Part shown: positions 50,032 to 56,504 of the stretch, one piece after another
Layout of the letters: each line of letters starts with the position of its first letter
Numbering within the stretch: the first letter of the stretch is position 1
NCBI GenBank assembly: GCA_020848435.1
Contig: JADLAC010000057.1
Coordinates: 1 to 58,866, forward strand
Length of the DNA: 58,866 nucleotides
Source: Burkholderiales bacterium
GTDB lineage: Bacteria; Pseudomonadota; Gammaproteobacteria; Burkholderiales; WYBJ01
Direction: 5' to 3'
The notes under the pieces: generated by a model
What the model was told of the DNA's origin: nothing
Seen by the model: only the letters and a program-made list of their open reading frames with translations
The model's database searches: none
Position numbers and translations under genes: made by a program

Positions 50032-50319
50032 TCAGCCGGTCGCTTCCTTCGTGTTGGTGCAGGTATCGCGCTCCACCTGAGTCGGTAACTTGGCGCAGTT
50101 CGCCTTGATGGGCGAATCCGGGACCGGCGGCACCGCGGGTTTCACTTCGGTGGGTTTGCCCGGAGCTACCGGAGCCGGGGGCGCCATCACGGGCTCACGT
50201 TCGGACAGCGGAGATGCTCCCGGTAGGGGGGCGGGTCGTACGACGTCACCGGCTTGCGTACATGCGAGCTGCCAGGCCAGCAAGATCGCCAACCCCGTTG
50301 AACGCGCGAGTATTCTCAT
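50032..50319 (-). CDS. Proline-rich small lipoprotein
   Basis: A 95-residue protein. Signal peptide with lipobox LAC (about residue 20), then a proline/valine-rich linker (PAPVAPGKPTEVKPAVPPVP) and a C-terminal segment with two cysteines (NCAKLP and RDTCT). ATG 50319 is the start; the upstream open frame runs into a repeat. It lies 22 bp before the 2Fe-2S gene on the same strand, so its sigma-54 box may drive the molybdenum operon too. Function unknown. Confidence 0.7.
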   Translation of the reverse strand: MRILARSTGLAILLAWQLACTQAGDVVRPAPLPGASPLSEREPVMAPPAPVAPGKPTEVKPAVPPVPDSPIKANCAKLPTQVERDTCTNTKEATG

Positions 50320-50351
50320 GGCATGGGTCCGTTGAGACTCTAGCGGGAGAC

Positions 50352-50365
50352 GCAACGGCCGTGCC
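50352..50365 (-). promoter_or_regulatory. Strong candidate sigma-54 promoter for the lipoprotein/Mo-hydroxylase genes (aGGCACG-N4-TTGCg)
   Basis: On the minus strand GGCACG-GCCG-TTGC, ten bases between GG and GC. It lies 33 bases before the lipoprotein start and next to the palindrome at 50371. Confidence 0.62.
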
Positions 50366-50370
50366 TTTGG

Positions 50371-50449
50371 GGACAGGTCTTGCACCTTGCACTCGCTGCT
50401 ACGCGACGAGTCTCGCTTCACCGCAACGTGCAAGGTGCAAGACCTGACC
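50371..50449. repeat. REP-like palindromic element
   Basis: Nineteen-base arms, 50374-50392 and 50428-50446, are exact reverse complements (left arm reads from CAGGTCTTGCACC), extended by two pairs beyond one mismatch, around a 35-base spacer. The outer GGGGACAGG tail and this palindrome form resemble repeated palindromes mobilised by REP-associated tyrosine transposases. It separates the lipoprotein promoter from the DUF3330-like gene. Confidence 0.75.
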
Positions 50450-50453
50450 ATCA

Positions 50454-50762
50454 CTAGGGATGCGTTTTCGCCCGCCAGCGGGCGTAGCAGTCAGAGCCGC
50501 AGAAGTGATAGACATATTCCTCGGCGTCGATGCGATACGCGTGCGACGGATCGAGCTGCGCGCTGCAACTACAACAGGTGTCGGGAGCACTGCCGTCGTC
50601 GCGAGGGGAGCGCACGCTTTCGCGCGGCGGTGTGACGCTGTACCGGGTATCGCCCATGCGCGCCTTGTCGCGCACGGGATCGCGCAACCCCAGCTCCGCG
50701 CTGGGGTCGCGCTGCGCATCCCGCTCGGGCGCACGACGCCTTGCGTCGGGTCGAGGTTTCAT
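50454..50762 (-). CDS. DUF3330-like zinc-ribbon protein
   Basis: A 102-residue protein. The first 60 residues are basic and disordered. The C-terminal 40 residues have CCSC (for CxxC) and YHFCGSDCYARWRA, the paired-cysteine pattern of DUF3330, a short metal-binding domain. It follows the glycine-zipper lipoprotein by 8 bp and is probably co-transcribed with it. Metal or redox sensing is possible; no function is known. Confidence 0.68.
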   Translation of the reverse strand: MKPRPDARRRAPERDAQRDPSAELGLRDPVRDKARMGDTRYSVTPPRESVRSPRDDGSAPDTCCSCSAQLDPSHAYRIDAEEYVYHFCGSDCYARWRAKTHP

Positions 50763-50770
50763 GCTCGTGC

Positions 50771-51208
50771 TCAGATCGGCGTGACGACGCCGTTTTCGAC
50801 CCGCACGCGATCACCGGCCCGCAACGCCGGATGAGTTTCCTGGGCGATAGCTTGGTAGCTGCCGTCGTCCATGCGTACATAGATCTTGAATACGTCCGAA
50901 GCCGAGCGGGTACGCCGCTCGATCTCGCGGCCCGCGTACGCGCCGCCGGCCGCGCCCGCGATAGTCGCCGCGGTCTGGCCGCGTCCGCTGCCGATCTGGT
51001 TGCCCAGCAAGCCGCCGACAACGGCGCCGCCGATCGTCCCCAGCAGGCCGACGTTGTCACGATCGACGCGTTGTACCGATTCGACCGTACCGTAGCCCGA
51101 GCGGACTTCCGAGCTGCTGCTGACACCGGTGGGAGTGGTCCCGGCCGTGGTGCATGCGGCGAGCGACAGCGCGAGCAGCATCGCGCTCAAGTATTTACTG
51201 GCGTTCAT
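50771..51208 (-). CDS. Glycine-zipper 2TM (SlyB/Pcp-like) outer-membrane lipoprotein
   Basis: A 145-residue lipoprotein. Signal peptide with lipobox LAAC (about residue 19). Central glycine zipper (VGLLGTIGGAVVGGLLGNQIG and AATIAGAAGGAYAGREIERR, about 55-100). Tail VFKIYVRMDDGSYQAI with RAGDRVRVENG resembles SlyB/OmpA-like lipoproteins. ATG 51208 follows GGAGG. A box with a perfect TGGCACG -24 element lies upstream. It probably stabilises the outer membrane under stress. Confidence 0.87.
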   Translation of the reverse strand: MNASKYLSAMLLALSLAACTTAGTTPTGVSSSSEVRSGYGTVESVQRVDRDNVGLLGTIGGAVVGGLLGNQIGSGRGQTAATIAGAAGGAYAGREIERRTRSASDVFKIYVRMDDGSYQAIAQETHPALRAGDRVRVENGVVTPI

Positions 51209-51246
51209 TGGCAAACCTCCGAGAGGGTTATCGACGTGGGGAATCC

Positions 51247-51260
51247 GCAGCAAGCGTGCC
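51247..51260 (-). promoter_or_regulatory. Candidate sigma-54 promoter for the glycine-zipper lipoprotein (TGGCACG-N4-CTGCg)
   Basis: On the minus strand TGGCACG-CTTG-CTGC with ten bases between GG and GC; the -24 element matches the consensus at all seven positions, -12 is CTGC (one mismatch). It lies 39 bases before the start. Confidence 0.5.
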
Positions 51261-51422
51261 AGAGCCTCTGCGCCGGATGGGCGCAGCAGTCCGCGAGCGC
51301 TCGCCGTGCTGCCATGCACGCTCGGGGCGACACTCGTACGATGCCGCTCGCTCGCGGCGATGCCGCCAGCACACGCGGGGGAGACGGGGCTTCTCTACGG
51401 CGCCGAGGCGACCCGTAGAGCG

Positions 51423-52265
51423 ATGGTGAAGGCGCCCGCTTGTCGACAGGAATGTGAGTTGCGTTCGCGGGCTGCGGCAAGACTCTCGGCGGAAATCAGC
51501 TTGCATATCGACCTGGTGTCGTACAACGTCCACGGCTGCGTCGGTTGGGACGGAGCGAAGGACCCCGAGCGCGTAGCCGCCGTTCTGAGCGAAACCGGCG
51601 GCGACATCGTCGCGCTGCAGGAGGTGCCGGCGCTCGACAAGGGTGGCCACGCGTTTCTCCAGCGCGTGAGCGCGCTGACCGGGCTCACGGCCATCGCCGG
51701 TTCGGAGCTGCTCAGTCATTGCACCCACTATGGCAATGCCTTGCTCACGCGCTTCAGCTCGCAGCGCATGAGCACGCTCTATCTGGGCGTGCGCAACCGC
51801 GAGCCGCGCGGAGCGATCAACGTCGAGCTGGACTGCGGGCCGGTGCGCTTGACGGTCATCGCGACCCACTTGGGCCTGTCGCCGGCGGAGCGCCGCGACC
51901 AGATTCAGCGCATCCTGCCCGTAGTGACCAACCAGACCTCTCCCGTCGTGTTGCTCGGGGACATCAACGAGTGGTTCACGTGGGGCCGGCCGCTGCGCTG
52001 GCTGCATGCCGCGTTCGGGCGTCCGCCGGCGCCGCGCAGCTTTCCCTCGGTGTTGCCCGCGTTTCGGCTCGATCGCGTGTGGGTATCCCGCCCCAGCGTG
52101 GTCACATCCGTACGCGCCCATTCGAGCCCGCTCGCGCGTAAAGCTTCCGACCACCTGCCGGTGAAAGCGTGCGCGGAGCTGCGTTGGGCGGACTACGAGA
52201 TGGCGAGGGCGTCGCCAGCGCGAGCGGGCGCCGAAGCGCGGCGCAGCTCGCGCGCCAGCTCGTGA
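51423..52265 (+). CDS. Endonuclease/exonuclease/phosphatase (EEP) family protein
   Basis: A 280-residue hydrolase. EEP motifs in order: LVSYNVHGCVG, DIVALQEVP (metal Glu), VIATHLGLSPAERRDQ (His), VVLLGDINEWF (Asp/Asn) and the final KASDHLPVKACA (DH). Substrates in this family range from nucleic acid to phosphoinositides and sphingolipids. The true start is uncertain: ATG 51423 is the first ATG near the domain, while TTG 51501 lies immediately before HIDLVSYN. Its end overlaps the convergent PNPOx-like gene by 73 bp, so one C-terminus may be shorter than predicted. Confidence 0.82.
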   Translation: MVKAPACRQECELRSRAAARLSAEISLHIDLVSYNVHGCVGWDGAKDPERVAAVLSETGGDIVALQEVPALDKGGHAFLQRVSALTGLTAIAGSELLSHCTHYGNALLTRFSSQRMSTLYLGVRNREPRGAINVELDCGPVRLTVIATHLGLSPAERRDQIQRILPVVTNQTSPVVLLGDINEWFTWGRPLRWLHAAFGRPPAPRSFPSVLPAFRLDRVWVSRPSVVTSVRAHSSPLARKASDHLPVKACAELRWADYEMARASPARAGAEARRSSRASS

Positions 52266-52726
52266 ACCGAGCCGGAATCCTCGCTATAGGCGGGCTGGGG
52301 ATTCGAGAAGGCGAAGATGCGCGCGCTTGTGCTCGAGGGCTGTTCCCACAGCTCGGCTGCGCGTGCCGTCACGCATATCAGCGGCGCGCGGGAGTCGACG
52401 CGCTCCAACGTACGCGGCGCCGTCGCGTGCTGCCACAGCGAGCTGACGTAGGTGGAGTTTCGCAGCACGATCGCCCAGCCGTACACCGTCACGCAAGGCG
52501 CGGTGGCCGCGCCGCCGTAGGCGACGCAGACTTCGGCCCCGCGGCCGATGTCTTCCAGCTGTGCGGCATCGGCACCCGCGCGGAACCAGATATGGCCGTT
52601 GAAGCGCGTGGCAAGCGGTTTCATCGGACGCGTGCGCGGCTGTCCATCACGGTCCATCACGGTGAGCATGGCGAACGGAAAGCGGGCCAGTACCTCGGCA
52701 AGCGTATCTATCGAGGGCGTCATCAT
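52193..52726 (-). CDS. Pyridoxamine 5'-phosphate oxidase-like flavin protein
   Basis: A 177-residue split-barrel flavin-binding protein. The fold markers are FAMLTVMDRDGQPRTRPMKPLATRFNGHIWF and VCVAYGG, as in general stress protein 26-type PNPOx family members that bind FMN. The start is one of two adjacent ATGs (52726 or 52723) behind AGGGAGG; the second has the better spacing. Its C-terminal 24 codons overlap the EEP gene. A strong sigma-54 box lies 28 bases before the start. Likely substrates are F420, FMN or heme; not predictable. Confidence 0.78.
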   Translation of the reverse strand: MMTPSIDTLAEVLARFPFAMLTVMDRDGQPRTRPMKPLATRFNGHIWFRAGADAAQLEDIGRGAEVCVAYGGAATAPCVTVYGWAIVLRNSTYVSSLWQHATAPRTLERVDSRAPLICVTARAAELWEQPSSTSARIFAFSNPQPAYSEDSGSVHELARELRRASAPARAGDALAIS

Positions 52727-52754
52727 GCCTCCCTTTGGGGGGAGCCGTGTCCTC

Positions 52755-52768
52755 GCAATGCGCGTGCC
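52755..52768 (-). promoter_or_regulatory. Strong candidate sigma-54 promoter for the PNPOx-like gene (gGGCACG-N4-TTGCg)
   Basis: On the minus strand GGCACG-CGCA-TTGC, exactly ten bases between GG and GC. It lies 28 bases before the start codon of the flavin protein. Confidence 0.62.
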
Positions 52769-53366
52769 CGCTTGGATGCGCCGAAAGTCAACGCGCGCAA
52801 GCTCAGCCTCGGTAAAGTTTGCAGGTGCAGCGGTCACGCGATCGATTGCACGAGAAAGCGCGCCGAGCGCGAACGTGCGCTGGCTGCCGCGCGAGCGAAG
52901 GCATGGCCGTTGCGGACCTGCGATCAAGTCATCTCATTTCGTCCCCCGCGCCCGACTCGAGCCTCGCATCGGCGGCTCGGCCGACCCGCGCCATCGCCAC
53001 GGCCTCGCGACCTCCTCCCGCGAGGGATGGCTCGGCGCGTGGGGACGATTCCTTGGCTGTGGCACTGCGAACGCCTGGTGTCGCACGCAACGCGTGCGAC
53101 ACCAGGGACCAGCGCGTTGCCCCACGCGGCGGGAAGGGAACAAAGGCCACGATCACAACGAAGGCATTGGCAGGACCGCGCTTTGCTTGATGCCGCGGAC
53201 CCATGAACGGTCGCCCGACGGCGATACTCCAATGGGATTCGTCCCGACGCCATGCGCGTAATGCGACACTGTTTGCAGAAACTTCAGGGGATGCGCGATA
53301 GAATGACTGCGCCCGTCTTGCCCTTGCCGCCCGCTGCGCCTTCGACAGGGAGACTTGTACGCTCCG
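52769..53366. other. Gene-free region with nested inverted repeats
   Basis: About 600 bases between the flavin protein and the regulator gene without a supportable gene; open frames here are arginine-rich shadows. It holds the nested inverted repeat at 53036-53128 and, at 53240-53366, the leader of the regulator gene. I found no GG-N10-GC box of the island type before the regulator. Confidence 0.5.
53036..53128. repeat. Nested inverted-repeat element
   Basis: An inner perfect 14-bp palindrome (53075-53088 with 53092-53105, loop of three) lies inside outer nine-base arms CGCGTGGGG (53036-53044) and CCCCACGCG (53120-53128). The whole can fold as one long interrupted stem of about 93 bases. It resembles a REP/BIME-type intergenic element; no transposase is near. 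Confidence 0.6.
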
Positions 53367-54731
53367 ATGCCACATACACTCATCGTTGAAGACGATCGCG
53401 ATTCGGCCGAAATGCTGGCCGAGCTGATAAAGGGCGAGGGCTTCAGCACCGCCACCGCTCATACGCTCGCCGAGGCACGCCAGCAACTCGCCCTGCGCGA
53501 GCCCGATCTAGTACTGCTGGATCTCGCGCTGCCGGACGGCAGCGGGATGGACTTGTTCGCCGACCGCCCGGAAGCTTTCGCCGGCAGCGAAGTAGTGATG
53601 ATCACCGGCCACGCGAGCCTCGATACCTCGATCCAGGCGCTGCGCTTGGGGGCGACCGACTACCTCGTCAAGCCGATCAACTTCCGCCATCTCAAGAACA
53701 TCCTGTCGCGCGTTACGCCCACGGGTGAGATGCAGAAACGGATCGCCAACTTCGAAAAGAACGTCAGCGATGTGGGCCGCTTCGGTCCGCTTTGGGGCCG
53801 CTCCAAGATCATGCAGGAGATCTACCACCAGGTAGCGCGCGTGGCGCGCACCTCGGTGAGCGTGCTGGTGACGGGACAGAGCGGTACGGGCAAAGAAGTG
53901 GTGGCGCAAGCGATCCACGAGCTGAGCCGCCGCCGCGATCGTGCGTTTCTCGCGGTCAACTGCGGCGCCATCTCGCCGCAACTGATCGAAAGCGAAATGT
54001 TCGGTCACGAGAAGGGCAGTTTTACCGGCGCGGCACGCCAGCACCAGGGCTATTTCGAACGCGCCAAGGGCGGCACTTTGCTGCTCGACGAGATCACCGA
54101 AATGCCGCTCGACCTGCAGGTGAAGCTGCTGCGCGTGCTGGAGACGCGCATGTTCCAGCGCATCGGCGGCACCGAGTCGATAGAGACGGACGTGCGTATC
54201 GTCGCGGCCACGAATCGCGATCCGCTCGAAGCCGTCGCCACAGGCAAGCTGCGCGAGGACTTGCTCTACCGGCTGAACGTGTTTCGCATCGACGTACCGC
54301 CGCTCAACGAGCGGCGCGAGGATGTCGAGTTGCTGGCGAACAACTTCCTGGCCGAGCTCAATGTGCAGGAGAACGCGGCCAAGCACTTCACGCCGGCTGC
54401 GATCCAGGCCCTGACGGCGCATGGCTGGCCGGGCAACGTGCGCCAGCTCCGCAACGCCGTGCAGCGCGCCTTCATCATGGCCGAGGACAACGACATCGAC
54501 GCGGGACACCTGTCGTTCGACGCCATGTCGATGCCGCAGGCCTCGGCGAACGATGGCGCCAGCGTGACGGTTCGCGTCGGTACCTCGATCGCCGAGATGG
54601 AGCGCAAGCTCATCTTCGCCACCCTGGATTACTGCGGCGGGCGCAGGGAACAGGCGGCCGAGTTGCTCGGCGTGAGCCCCAAGACCCTGTACAACCGGCT
54701 GCGCGAATACGAACGCGATCGCGAGCGCTGA
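53367..54731 (+). CDS. NtrC-family sigma-54-dependent response regulator
   Basis: A 454-residue activator. Residues 1-120 form a receiver (IVEDDRD, acceptor Asp in VLLDLALPDG, Lys in YLVKP). Residues about 140-370 form the AAA+ domain: Walker A GQSGTGKE, the sigma-54 contact loop GSFTGA in place of GAFTGA, Walker B GGTLLLDEI and arginine finger region LREDLLYRLNVF. The C-terminal helix-turn-helix is Fis-like (CGGRREQAAELLGVSPKTLYNRL). No kinase gene is adjacent, so it is an orphan; kinase candidates here are the dCache/PAS kinase at 28988 and the hybrid kinase-like gene at 37303. The start is ATG 53367; TTG 53355 is an alternative. Confidence 0.93.
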   Translation: MPHTLIVEDDRDSAEMLAELIKGEGFSTATAHTLAEARQQLALREPDLVLLDLALPDGSGMDLFADRPEAFAGSEVVMITGHASLDTSIQALRLGATDYLVKPINFRHLKNILSRVTPTGEMQKRIANFEKNVSDVGRFGPLWGRSKIMQEIYHQVARVARTSVSVLVTGQSGTGKEVVAQAIHELSRRRDRAFLAVNCGAISPQLIESEMFGHEKGSFTGAARQHQGYFERAKGGTLLLDEITEMPLDLQVKLLRVLETRMFQRIGGTESIETDVRIVAATNRDPLEAVATGKLREDLLYRLNVFRIDVPPLNERREDVELLANNFLAELNVQENAAKHFTPAAIQALTAHGWPGNVRQLRNAVQRAFIMAEDNDIDAGHLSFDAMSMPQASANDGASVTVRVGTSIAEMERKLIFATLDYCGGRREQAAELLGVSPKTLYNRLREYERDRER

Positions 54732-54753
54732 TCGGCCTCCTGGCCTGACTGCG

Positions 54754-54767
54754 GGCACATGGCTTGC
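54754..54767 (+). promoter_or_regulatory. Strong candidate sigma-54 promoter after the regulator (gGGCACA-N4-TTGCg)
   Basis: GG 54754-54755 and GC 54766-54767, ten bases apart, in the 68-bp gap between the regulator stop and the next start. It lies 32 bases before ATG 54800. Confidence 0.6.
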
Positions 54768-54799
54768 GCCTGCCTTCGTACCCGACGAAGGAGGCAAGC

Positions 54800-55033
54800 A
54801 TGAAGAAGCAAGTTCACGGCGAAGGCAACTACCAAGCGACCCGCGATTACAACAAGCGGACCAAGGACTACCTCGAATCCGCCGACGTGGCCGCAGATGC
54901 GCGCGAAGCCGCGCCTCGCTCCGAGCAGGAAGCGCGCGACATGCAGCAGGCCGAAGTAGCCGGCAAGCGGCGGGCGAAGGGCAGCGGCCGGGAGCAGAAC
55001 TCGCAGCCGATGGACGAGGACGGCGCGCAGTAG
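54800..55033 (+). CDS. Small hydrophilic stress-type protein
   Basis: A 77-residue, highly charged soluble protein, rich in Arg, Glu, Ala and Gln (GNYQATRDYNKRTKDYLESA and ARDMQQAEVAGKRRAKGSGR). It resembles small desiccation- or general stress-type hydrophilins in composition; I recognise no domain. ATG 54800 follows AAGGAGG. Its own sigma-54 box and its place right after the activator gene suggest direct control by it. Confidence 0.72.
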   Translation: MKKQVHGEGNYQATRDYNKRTKDYLESADVAADAREAAPRSEQEARDMQQAEVAGKRRAKGSGREQNSQPMDEDGAQ

Positions 55034-55050
55034 AAACCTCTCGAAGCCTT

Positions 55051-55078
55051 GCCCCGCGCCGTGGCTGCGGCGCGGGGC
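55051..55078. terminator. Perfect hairpin before fumC
   Basis: Eleven-base arms GCCCCGCGCCG (55051-55061) and CGGCGCGGGGC (55068-55078) with a six-base loop, followed by CCGTTTG. It lies 17 bases after the small protein's stop and is a good terminator candidate even with a short T run. Confidence 0.65.
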
Positions 55079-55127
55079 CGTTTGCGTCCCCTGCGCCATG
55101 CCTTGAGCACACCTGAGGGGAGGCGAG

Positions 55128-56504
55128 ATGGAACAGCGTATCGAACGCGATAGCCTCGGCGAGATCGAGGTGCCCGCCGCTGCCTTGTACGGGGCGCAAA
55201 CGCAGCGCGCGATCGATAATTTCGACCTGAGTGGCCTGCGCATGCCGCGCGCATTCATTCGCGCGCTGGGGCTCATCAAGGGCTGCGCCGCGCGCGTCAA
55301 TGCCGACCTCGGCTTGATCGATCCGGACCTTGGCCGCGCGATCGAAGCGGCCGCCGCGCGAGTCGCCGCCGGCGAGCTCGATCATGCCTTCCCAGTCGAT
55401 GTGTTTCAAACCGGATCTGGCACGAGCAGCAACATGAATGCCAACGAGGTGATCGCGCGCCTTGCGAGCGACGCGCTCGTGCGCGCGGTGCATCCCAATG
55501 ATCACGTCAACATGAGCCAGAGCAGCAACGACGTGATTCCTACCGCCATCCACGTCAGCGCCGCCCTCCTGGTCGCGGAGGTGTTGTTGCCCGGGCTCGA
55601 GTCACTCGCGGGCGTTATCGACACGCGCTCGCGCACGCTCGGTCACATCGTCAAGACAGGACGCACCCACCTGATGGATGCCATGCCCTTGACCGCGGCC
55701 CAGGAGCTGAGCGCGTGGGCAGCGCAAGTGCGCCACTCGGCCGAACGCATCGGCGCGGTGTTACCCCGGCTGCACGCGCTCGCCCAAGGCGCCACCGCCG
55801 TGGGGACCGGCGTGAATGCGCCGGCGCAGTTCGGCGTGCGCTTCGCGCACGCACTCTCGCAACGTACCGGCCTACCGTTCATCCCGAGCGGCAACTTCTT
55901 CGAGGCACTGAGCGCGCAGGATACCGCGGTCGAGTTGAGCGGCCAGTTGAAGGCGGTGGCAGTCGCGTTACTGAAGATCGCCAACGACCTGCGCTGGATG
56001 AATAGCGGCCCGCTGGCCGGACTGGGCGAGATCGTGCTGCCTGCGCTGCAGCCGGGCAGCAGCATCATGCCGGGCAAGGTCAACCCGGTGATCCCCGAGG
56101 CTGTGGCCATGGCGTGCGTGCAAGTCATCGGCAACGATACCGCGATCACGCTCGCCGGGCAGTCCGGCAATTTCCAGCTCAACGTGATGCTGCCCTTGAT
56201 CGCGCACGATCTCATCCAATCGATCGAGCTGCTCGGGCGCGCTGCGCGCGCGCTCGGCGAGCGTGCCATCGCGGGCATGAGCTATGAAGAGCAGCGGCTG
56301 CGTGCGCAGTTGAGCCGCAACCCGATCTTGGTGACGGCGCTCAACCGCATCATCGGTTACGAGCGCGGAGCGGCTATCGCCAAGCAGGCCTATGCGCAGG
56401 CGCGTCCGATCGTCGACGTCGCCCTGGAGCACCTCGACCTGAGCCGAGGCGAGCTCGAACGCCTGCTCGACCCTGCCGCGCTTACCCGCGCCGGCACCCG
56501 CTAA
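55128..56504 (+). CDS. fumC: Fumarate hydratase class II
   Basis: A 458-residue TCA-cycle enzyme that hydrates fumarate to malate without an iron-sulfur cluster, so it works under oxidative stress. Family signature GSSIMPGKVNP (about residue 311) is intact, as are TGSGTSSNMNANEV, SQSSNDVIPTA and the catalytic TGRTHLMDA loop with His. Length agrees with homotetrameric FumC. ATG 55128 follows GGAGG. It converges with the nitronate monooxygenase-like gene and the two stop codons overlap by two bases. Confidence 0.95.
   Translation: MEQRIERDSLGEIEVPAAALYGAQTQRAIDNFDLSGLRMPRAFIRALGLIKGCAARVNADLGLIDPDLGRAIEAAAARVAAGELDHAFPVDVFQTGSGTSSNMNANEVIARLASDALVRAVHPNDHVNMSQSSNDVIPTAIHVSAALLVAEVLLPGLESLAGVIDTRSRTLGHIVKTGRTHLMDAMPLTAAQELSAWAAQVRHSAERIGAVLPRLHALAQGATAVGTGVNAPAQFGVRFAHALSQRTGLPFIPSGNFFEALSAQDTAVELSGQLKAVAVALLKIANDLRWMNSGPLAGLGEIVLPALQPGSSIMPGKVNPVIPEAVAMACVQVIGNDTAITLAGQSGNFQLNVMLPLIAHDLIQSIELLGRAARALGERAIAGMSYEEQRLRAQLSRNPILVTALNRIIGYERGAAIAKQAYAQARPIVDVALEHLDLSRGELERLLDPAALTRAGTR

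Noticed and set aside
51449..51462. GGAATG-N4-TTGC before TTG 51501 of the EEP gene
   Set aside because: GGAA replaces GGCA and it lies inside the coding region predicted from ATG 51423.
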